NCBI RefSeq assembly: GCF_019203965.1
Contig: NZ_CP076448.1
Coordinates: 682,001 to 746,000 of the forward strand
DNA length: 64,000 nt
Direction of reading: 5' to 3'
Source: Elioraea tepida
Lineage (GTDB): Bacteria > Pseudomonadota > Alphaproteobacteria > Acetobacterales > Acetobacteraceae
The position numbers and the translations under genes are program-made. The notes beneath the pieces were generated by a model that worked only from the letters and a program-made list of their open reading frames with translations, made no database searches and was not told where the DNA came from. Below are positions 31,782 through 40,374 of the stretch, one piece after another. Numbering within the stretch: position 1 is the first letter of the stretch; every line of letters starts with the position of its first letter.

Positions 31782-33231
31782 GACGGCGCTCGAGCTCGTG
31801 CTGCCGCCCGAGCGGGCGACGCGGCTCTTTCGCCACCCCTCTCTTGCCGTCCACCCCCAGAGCGCCGGCTTCACCGCCTCGTTTTACGTCTCGGCCGACG
31901 GCGTGCTCGAGCGCGAGGGGCTCGCCGTCGTGGTGGAGCGGCGTCGTCGTGGGGCGGTGCAGCGTCTCGTTCGCGCCATGCCGGCCGAGGGATCCATCTG
32001 GCTGCCGGGCGAGCCGATGCCCGTGCCCGCCGAGACGCTGCTTGCCGAGCCGAGGCCCGATCTCGACGCGATCGCCGCCCATGCCGGGCTCGAGACGGGG
32101 GAGGAGCCGACGGCGCTCGCCGCGCTCGAGGGGCGGCTCTATCGGGCGGAGGCGGGCGGCGTGCGGGTGACGCTGCTCGCCGGGACGCTGCACGGCATCG
32201 CCGCCGAACGCCCGATCGCGCGGCTCACGCTCGCTGGCGGGAGCGAGCCGGTGTTCGCCCTTGCCTCCGCGCTGGCGGCCGATGTGGCGCTCGCCCTCCC
32301 GGCCACGAGCCTCGCCGAGGAGGCGCGCGCCCTCGCCCGCGGCGAGCCGCCTCGACCCTTGCGCGAGGGCGCGCCGCACCTTGCTGACGATCTCACCACA
32401 GCCGACGCCTTCCGCGCGGTGGTGTCGCATCTGACGCTCGCGATGGTCGCGCAGGCACCAGCAGCGCATGCTGGCGAGAGCCCCGTCGGCGTCCACCAGA
32501 TGCGGGTGGCCTTGCGCCGGCTTCGCTCCGCGCTCTCTCAGTTCAAGGAGCTCGCCGGCTCCGAAGGCGAGGCGGCCTCGGCCGGGCTGAAGGCGCTCGC
32601 CGCCTGCCTCGGCCCTGCGCGCGACTGGGACGTGTTCCTCGGGGGGCGCCTCGCCGAGGTCGCCGCCGCCTTTCCGGGCGAGGGCCGGATCGCCGCCCTG
32701 CGCGAGGCGGCGACGGCGGAGCGCGAGGCCGCCTACGAGGCTCTGCGCGCAGCGCTCGACGCTCCGGGCTTCCGGCTTCTCTGCCTCTCTCTCGCCGCCT
32801 TGGCGCGCGCTCCGCTCGAGGCGCCTGAACCGGCACGGGACTTCGCCGCGCGCACGCTGACCCGAAGGCTGAGGCGCGTGCTTCGCCACGGGGAGGACCT
32901 CTCAGGGCTGCCTGCGCCGGAGCTGCACAAGCTCAGGCTGGACGCCAAGCGGCTTCGCTACGCCGGCGAGATGTTCGCGCCGCTCTTCGCCGGGCGCAAG
33001 GCGCGCCGCTTCCTGCGCGCTCTCGCCGCGGTGCAGGAGGAGCTCGGCCATCTCAACGACATGGCGGTCGCCACGTCCCTGCTCTCCCGGCTCGAGTTGC
33101 CCGACCCAGGCCGTGCCTTCGCGATCGGCGCCGTCGAAGGGTGGATCGCGGCGAAGACCGACGGCGCGCGCGAGGCGGCCTTCGCTGCCTGGGAGAAGTT
33201 CCTCGGCCGCGAGCTGTTCTGGGAGGGCTGA
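31774..33231 (+). CDS. CHAD domain protein with degenerate CYTH N-terminus
   Basis: A 485-aa protein. The N-terminal about 190 residues have the position and approximate strand pattern of a CYTH (triphosphate tunnel) domain, but the ExExK motif is reduced to LELVL with no Lys. The C-terminal half is a helical CHAD domain: VGVHQMRVALRRLRSALSQF, LGPARDWDVF, KLRLDAKRLRYAGEMF and LGHLNDMAVA, with the Arg/Lys and His residues that bind polyphosphate. It probably binds polyP while the CYTH part is catalytically dead. Overlaps sixA by 8 nt. Confidence 0.85.
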   Translation: MAETALELVLPPERATRLFRHPSLAVHPQSAGFTASFYVSADGVLEREGLAVVVERRRRGAVQRLVRAMPAEGSIWLPGEPMPVPAETLLAEPRPDLDAIAAHAGLETGEEPTALAALEGRLYRAEAGGVRVTLLAGTLHGIAAERPIARLTLAGGSEPVFALASALAADVALALPATSLAEEARALARGEPPRPLREGAPHLADDLTTADAFRAVVSHLTLAMVAQAPAAHAGESPVGVHQMRVALRRLRSALSQFKELAGSEGEAASAGLKALAACLGPARDWDVFLGGRLAEVAAAFPGEGRIAALREAATAEREAAYEALRAALDAPGFRLLCLSLAALARAPLEAPEPARDFAARTLTRRLRRVLRHGEDLSGLPAPELHKLRLDAKRLRYAGEMFAPLFAGRKARRFLRALAAVQEELGHLNDMAVATSLLSRLELPDPGRAFAIGAVEGWIAAKTDGAREAAFAAWEKFLGRELFWEG

Positions 33232-33265
33232 GCCCGGTCACGACCTGGCGTAGGGGCACGCTCTC

Positions 33266-34055
33266 GTCATTGGCGCCCTCGCCCTCGCCGGGCTTGCCGC
33301 CGGCTTTCTCGCTGGCCTGTTCGGCATCGGTGCCGGGGTGGTGCTGGTCCCCGCCTTTTCCTTTTTCCTTCCGCTTGTAGGGGTTGACGAGGCGGTCAGG
33401 CAGAAGCTTTCGGTTGCGACCTCGCTGGCGGCGACCATTCCCACCAGTCTTCTCGGCGCGCGCGCACACTGGCGCCACGGGGTGGTCGACGTCGCCTTCG
33501 TGCGCGGCCTCGCCGCTCCGATCCTGATCGGGTCGGCAATCGGTTCTGTCCTCGCGGTGTGGCTTGGTGGCGAGACCCTGAGCCTGATCTTCGCCGCGCT
33601 CGCCTTCGCCACCGCGCTGCTGCTTGGGCTTGCGGGACCCGGGTTTCGCCTGAGCGAGCAGTTCCCGGAGCGGTCGGTGGCAGCGGCGATCGGCGTCGCC
33701 CTAGGTCTGGTCGCGGCGCTGATGGGCATCGGCGGCGGAACCGTTGGCGTACCGGTGATGGTGATGTGGTGTGCCGATCCTGCGTGCCGTCGGCGCCGCG
33801 TCGGTTTTCGGGCTCGTGATCGCCGTGCCGGGAACCGCCGTGGTGATGGCAGCACCGCCACACCCGGCGATGCCGCCGTTTTCGCTCGGCTATGTCAGCC
33901 TGCCTGCGCTCGCGGTGATCGTTCCATTTGCGATGCTTGCGACCGGCGCGGGCGCTCGGTTTGCGCATCGCCTCAACCAAGGGCTGCCGCGCCGCGGCTT
34001 CGCCGTTCTTCTGGTCGTGGTCGCGGCGCGCATGGCGGCGACGGCGCTCGGCTGA
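33266..34055 (+). pseudogene. TauE/SafE-family membrane permease, frameshifted and without a start codon
   Basis: Two frames together encode one TauE/SafE-type sulfite exporter-like protein. The first (to about 33763) has AGLFGIGAGVVLVPAFSFFL, VATSLAATIPTSLLGARAHW and GIGGGTVGVPVMV. The second (from about 33765) has CGVPILRAVGAASVFGLVIA and QGLPRRGFAVLLVVVAARM. They join if two bases are restored in the TG-rich tract at 33764-33770. The full first helix begins upstream of any ATG/GTG/TTG; an AGGGG at 33252-33256 is ideally spaced (9 nt) from a GTC codon at 33266. The first canonical start, GTG 33338, would cut off helix 1. Confidence 0.78.
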
Positions 34056-34059
34056 GCGC

Positions 34060-35736
34060 TCACGGGCTCCAGGGCAGCGTGCCGGGCGGAAGGCGCCGCG
34101 CAGCGAGGCTCGCGAGCCCCATCAGAACGAGCACGATCACGAGCGAGACGACCGAGACCGCCGCCGCCTGGCCCACCGCCCCGCCGTCGTTCAGGCCGAA
34201 CACGATCACGCCGAGCGTCTGGCTTCCCGAGGCATAGAGCAGGATTGAGAGCGTGATCTCGTTGAGAGCAGTGAGCGCGACAAGGATCGCCGCCGCCGCG
34301 GCAGCCGGCGCAAGTAGGGGCAGGGAGATGGTCGCAAGGCGACGCAAAGGTCCCGCTCCGGCGAGCCGTGCCGCCTCGTCCAGGCCGGGGTCGAGCCGTG
34401 CCGCGGCGGCTTCTACCGGCTTCAGTGCCAGCGCCTGGAACCGGGCGAGATAGGCGATCAGGATCAGGGCGAGCGTGCCATAGAGCGACACATCAAGGAG
34501 CGGCAGAGGGCGGAGATAGACGAGAATCGCGGCCACCGCGACGCACACCCCCGGCAGAGCGTAGGGCAGGTCGATCGCGAACCGCGCCGCGCGGGGCAGG
34601 CGCACCCGGGCCATCACGAGCGCGATCGCGACGAGGATCAGCGCCGACAAAGCCGCGAGCAGGAGGCTGTTGCGGAAGGCGATGATGGTGTTCTGCTGCA
34701 CGAACAGGACCGAGACGAAGTTCGCGACCGTCACCGTGGACGCCGAAAGGGTCACGCCCGCCGCAGGGACGAGAGCGGTCGAGACGAGGGCCGCAAGCGG
34801 CAGCGCGAGCACGGCGGCGAGGTAGAGCCCAAGCAGCGCGAGCACCGCCCAGCGCCAGGGCCCGAGCGGGAAGGGCGGGGCGGACGCGGTCGCGCCTGAG
34901 GTGAGGAAGCGTCGGCCCCGCCGCCCGGAGAAGGCCTCCAAGGCGAGGGCAAGGGCCGCAAGCGCCGCGAGAAGGAGCGACATCAGCGCCGCCTCCGAGA
35001 GGCCGGCCGGGCCGAGCCCGGCAAGACGCTGCCAAATCATCACCGTCAGAACCGTGTAGCCGGCCGGGATCCCGATCAGGGCGGTGATGCCGAAATTGCC
35101 GATCGAGGCGATGAAGGCGAGAGCGGTGCCGGCGGCGAGCGCCGGCCTGAGCAGGGGCAGCACGATCCCGCCGAACACCTGCGCCCGCCCCGCGCCGGCA
35201 AGCCGCGCCGCCTCGATGAGGCCCGCGGGAAAGCGACGAAGCGCGCCCCTCACCGCGAGGAACACCAGAGGCGCGTGCTGCACGCCGAGCAGGAGCACGA
35301 TCCCGCCGGGCGAGTAGAGCGGATGGGGCGTGCCGAGCGGCGGCGCGAGCCCGAGCGCGTTGAGGAGCGCCGAGGAGGGCCCGAGAGCGCCGGTCCAGGA
35401 CAGAGCCGCGATCTGCGGCGGCACAAGCATCGGCAGAACGAACAGGACGGTGAGCACCCGCCGCCCCGGCAGGGCGCACAGCCCAAGAGCCAGCGCCGCC
35501 GCGGCGCCCACGATCACCGAGAACGCCGTCGCCGCGACAGCGACCTCGAGTGTCCGACGCCCGGCGCGCCAGACCCGGGCATCGCCGAACACGGCAAGCG
35601 CGAGATCGCTTTCCGCCCCGGGCAGCGACGGCGAGACCCCTTCGAGAAGCAGGCGCGCCATCGGCAGGGCGGAGACGACGCCCACCCAGGCGAGCAGTAG
35701 CGGCCGCAGGAGCCGCTCCCCGACGCTGACCGCCAA
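34060..35736 (-). CDS. Iron(III)-type ABC transporter permease (FbpB/AfuB-like, two fused permease domains)
   Basis: A 558-aa inner-membrane protein with about twelve hydrophobic helices in two halves. Each half carries a coupling-loop EAA motif: LIEAARLAGAGRAQVFGGIV and LDEAARLAGAGPLRRLATIS. That duplicated arrangement is typical of iron and thiamine transporters. It begins 7 nt after the binding-protein gene. No ATP-binding subunit lies on either side, so it would need an ATPase encoded elsewhere. It converges with the broken TauE gene (4-nt gap). Confidence 0.88.
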   Translation of the reverse strand: MAVSVGERLLRPLLLAWVGVVSALPMARLLLEGVSPSLPGAESDLALAVFGDARVWRAGRRTLEVAVAATAFSVIVGAAAALALGLCALPGRRVLTVLFVLPMLVPPQIAALSWTGALGPSSALLNALGLAPPLGTPHPLYSPGGIVLLLGVQHAPLVFLAVRGALRRFPAGLIEAARLAGAGRAQVFGGIVLPLLRPALAAGTALAFIASIGNFGITALIGIPAGYTVLTVMIWQRLAGLGPAGLSEAALMSLLLAALAALALALEAFSGRRGRRFLTSGATASAPPFPLGPWRWAVLALLGLYLAAVLALPLAALVSTALVPAAGVTLSASTVTVANFVSVLFVQQNTIIAFRNSLLLAALSALILVAIALVMARVRLPRAARFAIDLPYALPGVCVAVAAILVYLRPLPLLDVSLYGTLALILIAYLARFQALALKPVEAAAARLDPGLDEAARLAGAGPLRRLATISLPLLAPAAAAAAILVALTALNEITLSILLYASGSQTLGVIVFGLNDGGAVGQAAAVSVVSLVIVLVLMGLASLAARRLPPGTLPWSP

Positions 35737-35743
35737 GCCGGCG

Positions 35744-36745
35744 CTACTGGCCGATCAGGGAGGCGAAGCGCCGCTGCACGGCGTCCGCCTCGGCGAGCGC
35801 CCGACGCGGATCGAGCGGCATCACTGTAATCGACCGCGGATCGGGAAAGCCAGCGGGCGGGGCGACGGCTGGGTCAGCCGGCAGGAAGCCCTGACGCGCG
35901 GCGAGCTCCTGCCCCTCGCGCGAAAGGAGGAAGGCGACGAAGGCCTTGGCCGCCGCCTCGTTCCGCGTTCCCGCGAGGATCGCCACCGGCTCGGTGATCG
36001 CCGACACGCCTTCCTTCGGGAAGATGAACTCGACCGGCGCTCCCTTCGCCGCCTCGCGGATCGGCAAGAAATCGACGATCATGCCGAAAGCGCGCTCGCC
36101 GCCCGCGACCGACTGCATCACCGCTCCGTTGCCGCCGCGGACGCTGAGCCCGTTCCGGGCGAGACGCTCGAGATAGTCCCACCCAAGAGCCGGGTTCTGC
36201 ACGATCGCATAGACATGGATCAGCGCCGCCCCGGAGACGGAGGGAGAGGGCATGGTGACGAGACCCCGCGCGCGGGGATCGGCGAGATCGTTCCAGGAGG
36301 AGATCTCGATCGGCGCGCGGCGGTTGCGCACGATCCCTGTCGTGATCAGCTTGGTGCCCCAGTAGAAGCCCTCCGGGTCGACATGGTCGGCCGGCACGCC
36401 GCCGCGCGGCGCCTCCGCCCAGCGCAACAGGCGGTTCTCCGCCTTCAGCGTCTCCATCGTCAGGCTGTCGGCGATGAGAAGCACATCGGCGCGCGGGTTG
36501 CCGGCGGCGAACTCGGCGCGCAGGCGGGGGATCAGGGCGTTGGTGCCGCCGCGCACCCACTCGACCTCGACCCCGGGATGGCGGGCCCGGAAGGCATCGA
36601 CCGTCCCTTGGGCATCGGGTTCGAGCTGGCTCGTGTAGAGCACGAGCCGGCCAGAGAGCGGCTGCGATGCCGCTGGGGTCGCGAGCGGCAGGGCAGTGGC
36701 GAGCAGGGCGGCGGCGAGGAACCGGCGCGGGAGGCAGGTTGACAT
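35744..36745 (-). CDS. Iron-type extracellular solute-binding protein
   Basis: Periplasmic receptor of 333 aa, signal peptide 1-28 (RRFLAAALLATALPLATPAA). The body matches FbpA/Fut-like proteins: RLVLYTSQLEPDAQGTVDAF, NPRADVLLIADSLTMETLK, GFYWGTKLITTGIVRNRR and SREGQELAARQGFLPADP. The ends and length are normal. It stops with TAG (35744-35746), a rare stop in this window. First gene of a two-gene unit with the permease. Fe(III) is the likely ligand, though 2-aminoethylphosphonate- or thiamine-type binding cannot be excluded. Confidence 0.86.
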   Translation of the reverse strand: MSTCLPRRFLAAALLATALPLATPAASQPLSGRLVLYTSQLEPDAQGTVDAFRARHPGVEVEWVRGGTNALIPRLRAEFAAGNPRADVLLIADSLTMETLKAENRLLRWAEAPRGGVPADHVDPEGFYWGTKLITTGIVRNRRAPIEISSWNDLADPRARGLVTMPSPSVSGAALIHVYAIVQNPALGWDYLERLARNGLSVRGGNGAVMQSVAGGERAFGMIVDFLPIREAAKGAPVEFIFPKEGVSAITEPVAILAGTRNEAAAKAFVAFLLSREGQELAARQGFLPADPAVAPPAGFPDPRSITVMPLDPRRALAEADAVQRRFASLIGQ

Positions 36746-36836
36746 GGCGGGACGGCTCTCCGGATGGTCGGTCTTGGGTGTCCGGGCGCCTCTGTAGCGG
36801 GGGCGAGCCCGGTCGTGCAGAGTGGAAGCGTGAAGA

Positions 36837-37847
36837 GTGTGTGACAGCCTGTGGCCGGCGCGGCCGGCGGTCGTCCTCGCCGCTTTTCTGCTCGTGGCGG
36901 GAGGGGACGGCATGGCGTTCGATCTTCAGGGTCATCGCGGCGCGCGGGGGCTTGCGCCGGAGAACACGCTTGAGGGGATCGCGCGAGCGCTCGCGATCGG
37001 CGTGACCACGCTCGAGATGGACGTTGGCATGACCGCCGACGGCGTGCTCGTCGTCTCGCACGACCCCACCCTCAACCCTGACATCACCCGCGCCCCGGGC
37101 GGGGCCTGGCTCGAGGGGAGCGGGCCAGCGATCCGCTCGCTTACCCTTGCCGAGCTCCAGGCCTACGATGTCGGCCGGATCCGCCCCGGGACGCGCTACG
37201 CCGCCCTGTTCCCCGGGCAGGTGCCGGCCGACGGCGCGCGCATCCCCACCCTCGCCGAGGTGCTCAAGCGTGCGGGCGAGGCGAGCTCGAGCGTGCGGTT
37301 CAACATCGAGACCAAGGTGTTCCCCGACCGGCCGGAGCTCACCGCGCCGCCTGAGGAGATGGCCCGCGCGCTCGCCGACGCGATCGAGGCGGCCGGCATG
37401 ACCGCGCGGGCGACGGTGCAGAGCTTCGACTGGCGGACGCTCGCCTGGCTTCGCGACAACCGGCCGCAGATCGAGCGGAGCTACCTGACCTCGCAGTCGG
37501 GAGGGCACGACACCGTGTCGTCACGGGAGGGGCGCCCCTCGCCCTGGCTCGCCGGGCTGGATGCGGCAGCGCACGGGGGCTCGGCGCCGCGTCTGGTCGC
37601 CGCCGCTGGGGGCCGGATCTGGTCCCCCAACCATCGGGACCTGACAGAGGAGAGGTTCAAGGAAGCGAAGCGCCTCGGTCTTGCCGTGCTGCCCTGGACG
37701 GTCAATGACGCGCCGACGATGGAGCGGCTGATCGCACTCGAGGTGGACGGCATCATCACCGACCGGCCGGACATCCTGCGCGCGGTGATGGCACGGCTCG
37801 GGCTTCCGTTGCCTGAGCCGGTTCCGCCTCCGGCCGCCTCTCCCTAG
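36837..37847 (+). CDS. Glycerophosphodiester phosphodiesterase (secreted)
   Basis: Hydrolyses glycerophosphodiesters to glycerol-3-phosphate and an alcohol. 336 aa, GTG start, signal peptide about 1-24 (VVLAAFLLVAGGDG). Catalytic motifs: HRGARGLAPENT, EMDVGMTADGVLVVSHDPTL, FNIETKV, and the C-terminal LPWTVNDAPTM. Length and insert (about 75-130) match the periplasmic GlpQ-like subgroup. Ends with TAG. Divergent from the binding-protein gene upstream. Confidence 0.9.
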   Translation: MCDSLWPARPAVVLAAFLLVAGGDGMAFDLQGHRGARGLAPENTLEGIARALAIGVTTLEMDVGMTADGVLVVSHDPTLNPDITRAPGGAWLEGSGPAIRSLTLAELQAYDVGRIRPGTRYAALFPGQVPADGARIPTLAEVLKRAGEASSSVRFNIETKVFPDRPELTAPPEEMARALADAIEAAGMTARATVQSFDWRTLAWLRDNRPQIERSYLTSQSGGHDTVSSREGRPSPWLAGLDAAAHGGSAPRLVAAAGGRIWSPNHRDLTEERFKEAKRLGLAVLPWTVNDAPTMERLIALEVDGIITDRPDILRAVMARLGLPLPEPVPPPAASP

Positions 37848-37856
37848 ACCGACGCT

Positions 37857-38489
37857 TCAGCCGGCCGGGTCGAGGAAGTTCGCGGCCGAGGAGAGGCGCG
37901 CCATCAACGCCTGCATCCTCGGATCCTCATAGGCCTTTTCGCGGGTGAGCGCCCCGATGGGGCAGAAGAACTCGTGCGCATGCGGCACATGGCCGGTGAC
38001 GAAGTGGTCATAGTGCCGCTCGCGCAGCCCGTAGAGCACGCGCATGTCGCGCACCGGCAGCGTCAGCAGCCCTGTGGGCTCACTCCGGAGGATCCCGGTC
38101 AGCCGCCAGCGCGGGGTCGGGTCGGACGGGGAAACTGGGCCGAGGAGCCAAGGCAGCGGGCAGATCGCGAGCAGAGAATGGGTCGAGGGGGCGAAGCGCG
38201 ATCGTTTGTCGAGCAGGTTCTGGAAGGACGAGCAGGCCTCGATCGCGACCACGTCGCACCAGGGCTCCTCGGGCGTGCCGCCGAACTGGAGCCACATCCC
38301 GTCGGGCAGGGTGCGCAGCCGGTCGGTTCCTGGGATCTTGAGGAAGGGCGATGCCGGGGACTGCGCATCGGACGGACGGGCCCGGAGGGTCGGAGGAGCG
38401 GCGCCGCGTGGGGCAAGACCGGGCAGGGACTGGGGCCACTTGCGCAGCTGCTGCCGCACCAGCGCGTCAAGAGAAGCGTGTCGCTCCAT
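37857..38489 (-). CDS. Hypothetical protein, 210 aa, unrecognised
   Basis: I do not recognise this family. The N-terminal 50 residues are Pro/Ala/Arg-rich and probably disordered. The core (about 55-205) looks globular, with WLQFGGTPEEPWCDVVAIEA, CSSFQNLLDKRSRFAPSTHS, RDMRVLYGLRERHYDHF and FFCPIGALTREKAYEDPRMQ. No signal peptide or membrane helix. DNA composition is slightly less GC-rich than neighbours. Upstream lies a 400-bp AT-richer intergenic region. The gene is convergent with the phosphodiesterase (9-nt gap). Codon structure supports a real gene; role unknown. Confidence 0.6.
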   Translation of the reverse strand: MERHASLDALVRQQLRKWPQSLPGLAPRGAAPPTLRARPSDAQSPASPFLKIPGTDRLRTLPDGMWLQFGGTPEEPWCDVVAIEACSSFQNLLDKRSRFAPSTHSLLAICPLPWLLGPVSPSDPTPRWRLTGILRSEPTGLLTLPVRDMRVLYGLRERHYDHFVTGHVPHAHEFFCPIGALTREKAYEDPRMQALMARLSSAANFLDPAG

Positions 38490-38893
38490 GAGTCAGGGTT
38501 CCCTGTCTGCGACGCATGCCATGGTAGGAATCCTGGGGACAACTCTGGGGAAAATTCAAGAGGGAAGTTCAACCTAGAATAGAATTAACGTTCTCTCCCT
38601 CATCCCGTGAGTCATGTCGTGGCTAACGATGCGTTGACGAAGCGGCGTCACAGGCCAGTCGAACGCTTGCAGAGTCGGTCCGGCCCTAAGACCACAAAGC
38701 TATTATCTCAAATGCTTAAGCTACGTCTTTATGGTCTCGCCTGCGTTTGCGGACAGCGGGGTCGGACGGCCGCACGCGTCATTCCGATGGCGCGCACGTG
38801 ACCGGCCCACGAAGGCCGATGACGATCGGCGGATTCAACCGCTGCGCGAAATTCCTGTGGATAAGTCTCAGAGCTCTTGACGCGGCGGCAAGG
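38490..38893. other. 404-bp intergenic region, locally AT-rich
   Basis: No plausible coding sequence. Two stretches (about 38550-38600 and 38690-38735) are much more AT-rich than the rest of the window. It contains one perfect DnaA-box match near the gltA end, weaker box-like sequences TTTTCCCCA and TTGTCCCCA (reverse strand of 38533-38554), and a TGACG/CGTCA inverted pair around 38635-38650. It should include the promoter of the 210-aa gene. Confidence 0.5.
38856..38864 (-). promoter_or_regulatory. DnaA box (TTATCCACA)
   Basis: The minus strand reads TTATCCACA, identical to the high-affinity Escherichia coli DnaA box, 30 nt past the gltA stop. A 9-mer can occur by chance, though this AT-rich one is less expected in such GC-rich DNA. 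Confidence 0.45.
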
Positions 38894-40237
38894 TCACCCG
38901 CGCTCGGCAAGCGGCGGCACGTCGCGCAGCGGCGCCCCGGTGTAGAGCTGGCGCGGGCGGCCGATGCGCTGGGTTGGGTCCTCGATCATCTCCTTCCACT
39001 GGCTGATCCAGCCCGTGGTGCGCGCCACCGCGAACAGCACCGTGAACATGCTGGTGGGCATTCCCATCGCCTTGAGGATGATGCCGGAATAGAAATCGAC
39101 ATTCGGGTAGAGCTTGCGGCTGATGAAATACTCGTCCTGCGTGGCGACACGCTCGAGCTCCATCGCGAGATCAAGCAGCGGCTCGTGCGCGATCCCGAGC
39201 TCGGCCAGAACCTCGTGACAGGTCTTCTGCATGATCTTCGCCCGCGGGTCGAAGTTCTTGTACACGCGGTGCCCGAAGCCCATCAGCCGGACATTGCTGT
39301 CCTTGGCCTTGACCTTGGCGATGAACTCGGGAATGCGCTTCGGATGGCCGATCTCGGCGAGCATCTTCAGCACCGCCTCATTCGCCCCGCCATGGGCCGG
39401 CCCCCAAAGCGAGGCAATGCCGGCAGCGATGCAGGCGAACGGGTTCGCCCCCGTCGAGCCGGCAAGCCGGACGGTTGAGGTGGACGCGTTCTGCTCGTGA
39501 TCGGCGTGTAGGATCAGGATCCGGTCCATCGCCCGGGCGAGCACCGGGTTCACCTCATAAGGTTCGGCTGGAACCGCGTTCATCATGTAGAGAAAGTTCT
39601 CGGCGTAGCTCAGATCGTTGCGCGGATACATGAAGGGCTGGCCGATCGAGTACTTGTAGGCCCACGCCGCGATCGTCGGAACCTTCGCGATCAGCCGGAA
39701 GGCCGAGATCCGCCGGTGCTCGGGGTCGTTGATGTCGAGGCTGTCGTGGTAGAAGGCGCTCATCGCTCCGACCACGGCTGTCATCACCGCCATCGGGTGC
39801 GCGTCGCGGCGGAACCCGTCATAGAAGCGGCGCAGCTGCTCGTGGATCATCGTGTGCCGGGTCACCCCGGTGGTGAAGGCGGCGAGCTGCTCCCGGTTCG
39901 GCAGCTCGCCATTGAGAAGAAGGTAGGCCACCTCGAGGAAGGTGCATTTCTCGGCGAGCTGCTCGATCGGATAGCCGCGATGCAGGAGGATCCCGGCGTC
40001 CCCGTCGATGTAGGTGATCTTGCTCTCGGTCGCGGCCGTGTCGGCATAACCCGGGTCGAAGGTGAAGATGCCGAGCTCGGAATAGAGTTTGCGGATGTCG
40101 ACCACGGCGGGGCCCATCGTCCCCGGGATCAACGGCAGCGTCACTGACCGGCCGGTGCCATCGAGCGTGAGGGTGACGCTGCCCGGAGCGTTGTGACCAG
40201 CCCGGGCGTCAGAGGCTGGCGTCGACATCTCGTTCAT
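38894..40237 (-). CDS. gltA: Citrate synthase (type II)
   Basis: Condenses acetyl-CoA and oxaloacetate in the TCA cycle. 447 aa, full length, hexameric type. Motifs: [56 protein letters not shown] (catalytic His) and [20 protein letters not shown], with the catalytic Asp in NVDFYSG. The ATG at 40237 follows GAGGGAGA; an alternative ATG lies three codons downstream. Monocistronic by layout. Confidence 0.96.
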   Translation of the reverse strand: MNEMSTPASDARAGHNAPGSVTLTLDGTGRSVTLPLIPGTMGPAVVDIRKLYSELGIFTFDPGYADTAATESKITYIDGDAGILLHRGYPIEQLAEKCTFLEVAYLLLNGELPNREQLAAFTTGVTRHTMIHEQLRRFYDGFRRDAHPMAVMTAVVGAMSAFYHDSLDINDPEHRRISAFRLIAKVPTIAAWAYKYSIGQPFMYPRNDLSYAENFLYMMNAVPAEPYEVNPVLARAMDRILILHADHEQNASTSTVRLAGSTGANPFACIAAGIASLWGPAHGGANEAVLKMLAEIGHPKRIPEFIAKVKAKDSNVRLMGFGHRVYKNFDPRAKIMQKTCHEVLAELGIAHEPLLDLAMELERVATQDEYFISRKLYPNVDFYSGIILKAMGMPTSMFTVLFAVARTTGWISQWKEMIEDPTQRIGRPRQLYTGAPLRDVPPLAERG

Positions 40238-40374
40238 CGTTGTTCTCCCTCGACCCCGCCCGCCTCGCCGCGCAGGCCGGCGGGCCGTGCGTGGCGGCCA
40301 CGCGTGCAGGCAAGCGCGAGCATACGCCCGGTGCAGTCGGGGCCGCAACGTGCGGCAGTGCAGCATGAGACATG

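Noticed and set aside
33269-33271. ATT as a genuine start codon for the TauE gene
   Set aside because: Spacing from AGGGG is 12 nt and non-canonical starts are rare; with the frameshift downstream, loss of a GTG/ATG is simpler.
38490-38893. Chromosomal replication origin
   Set aside because: Only one perfect DnaA box, no clear unwinding-element cluster, and none of the usual alphaproteobacterial origin neighbours.
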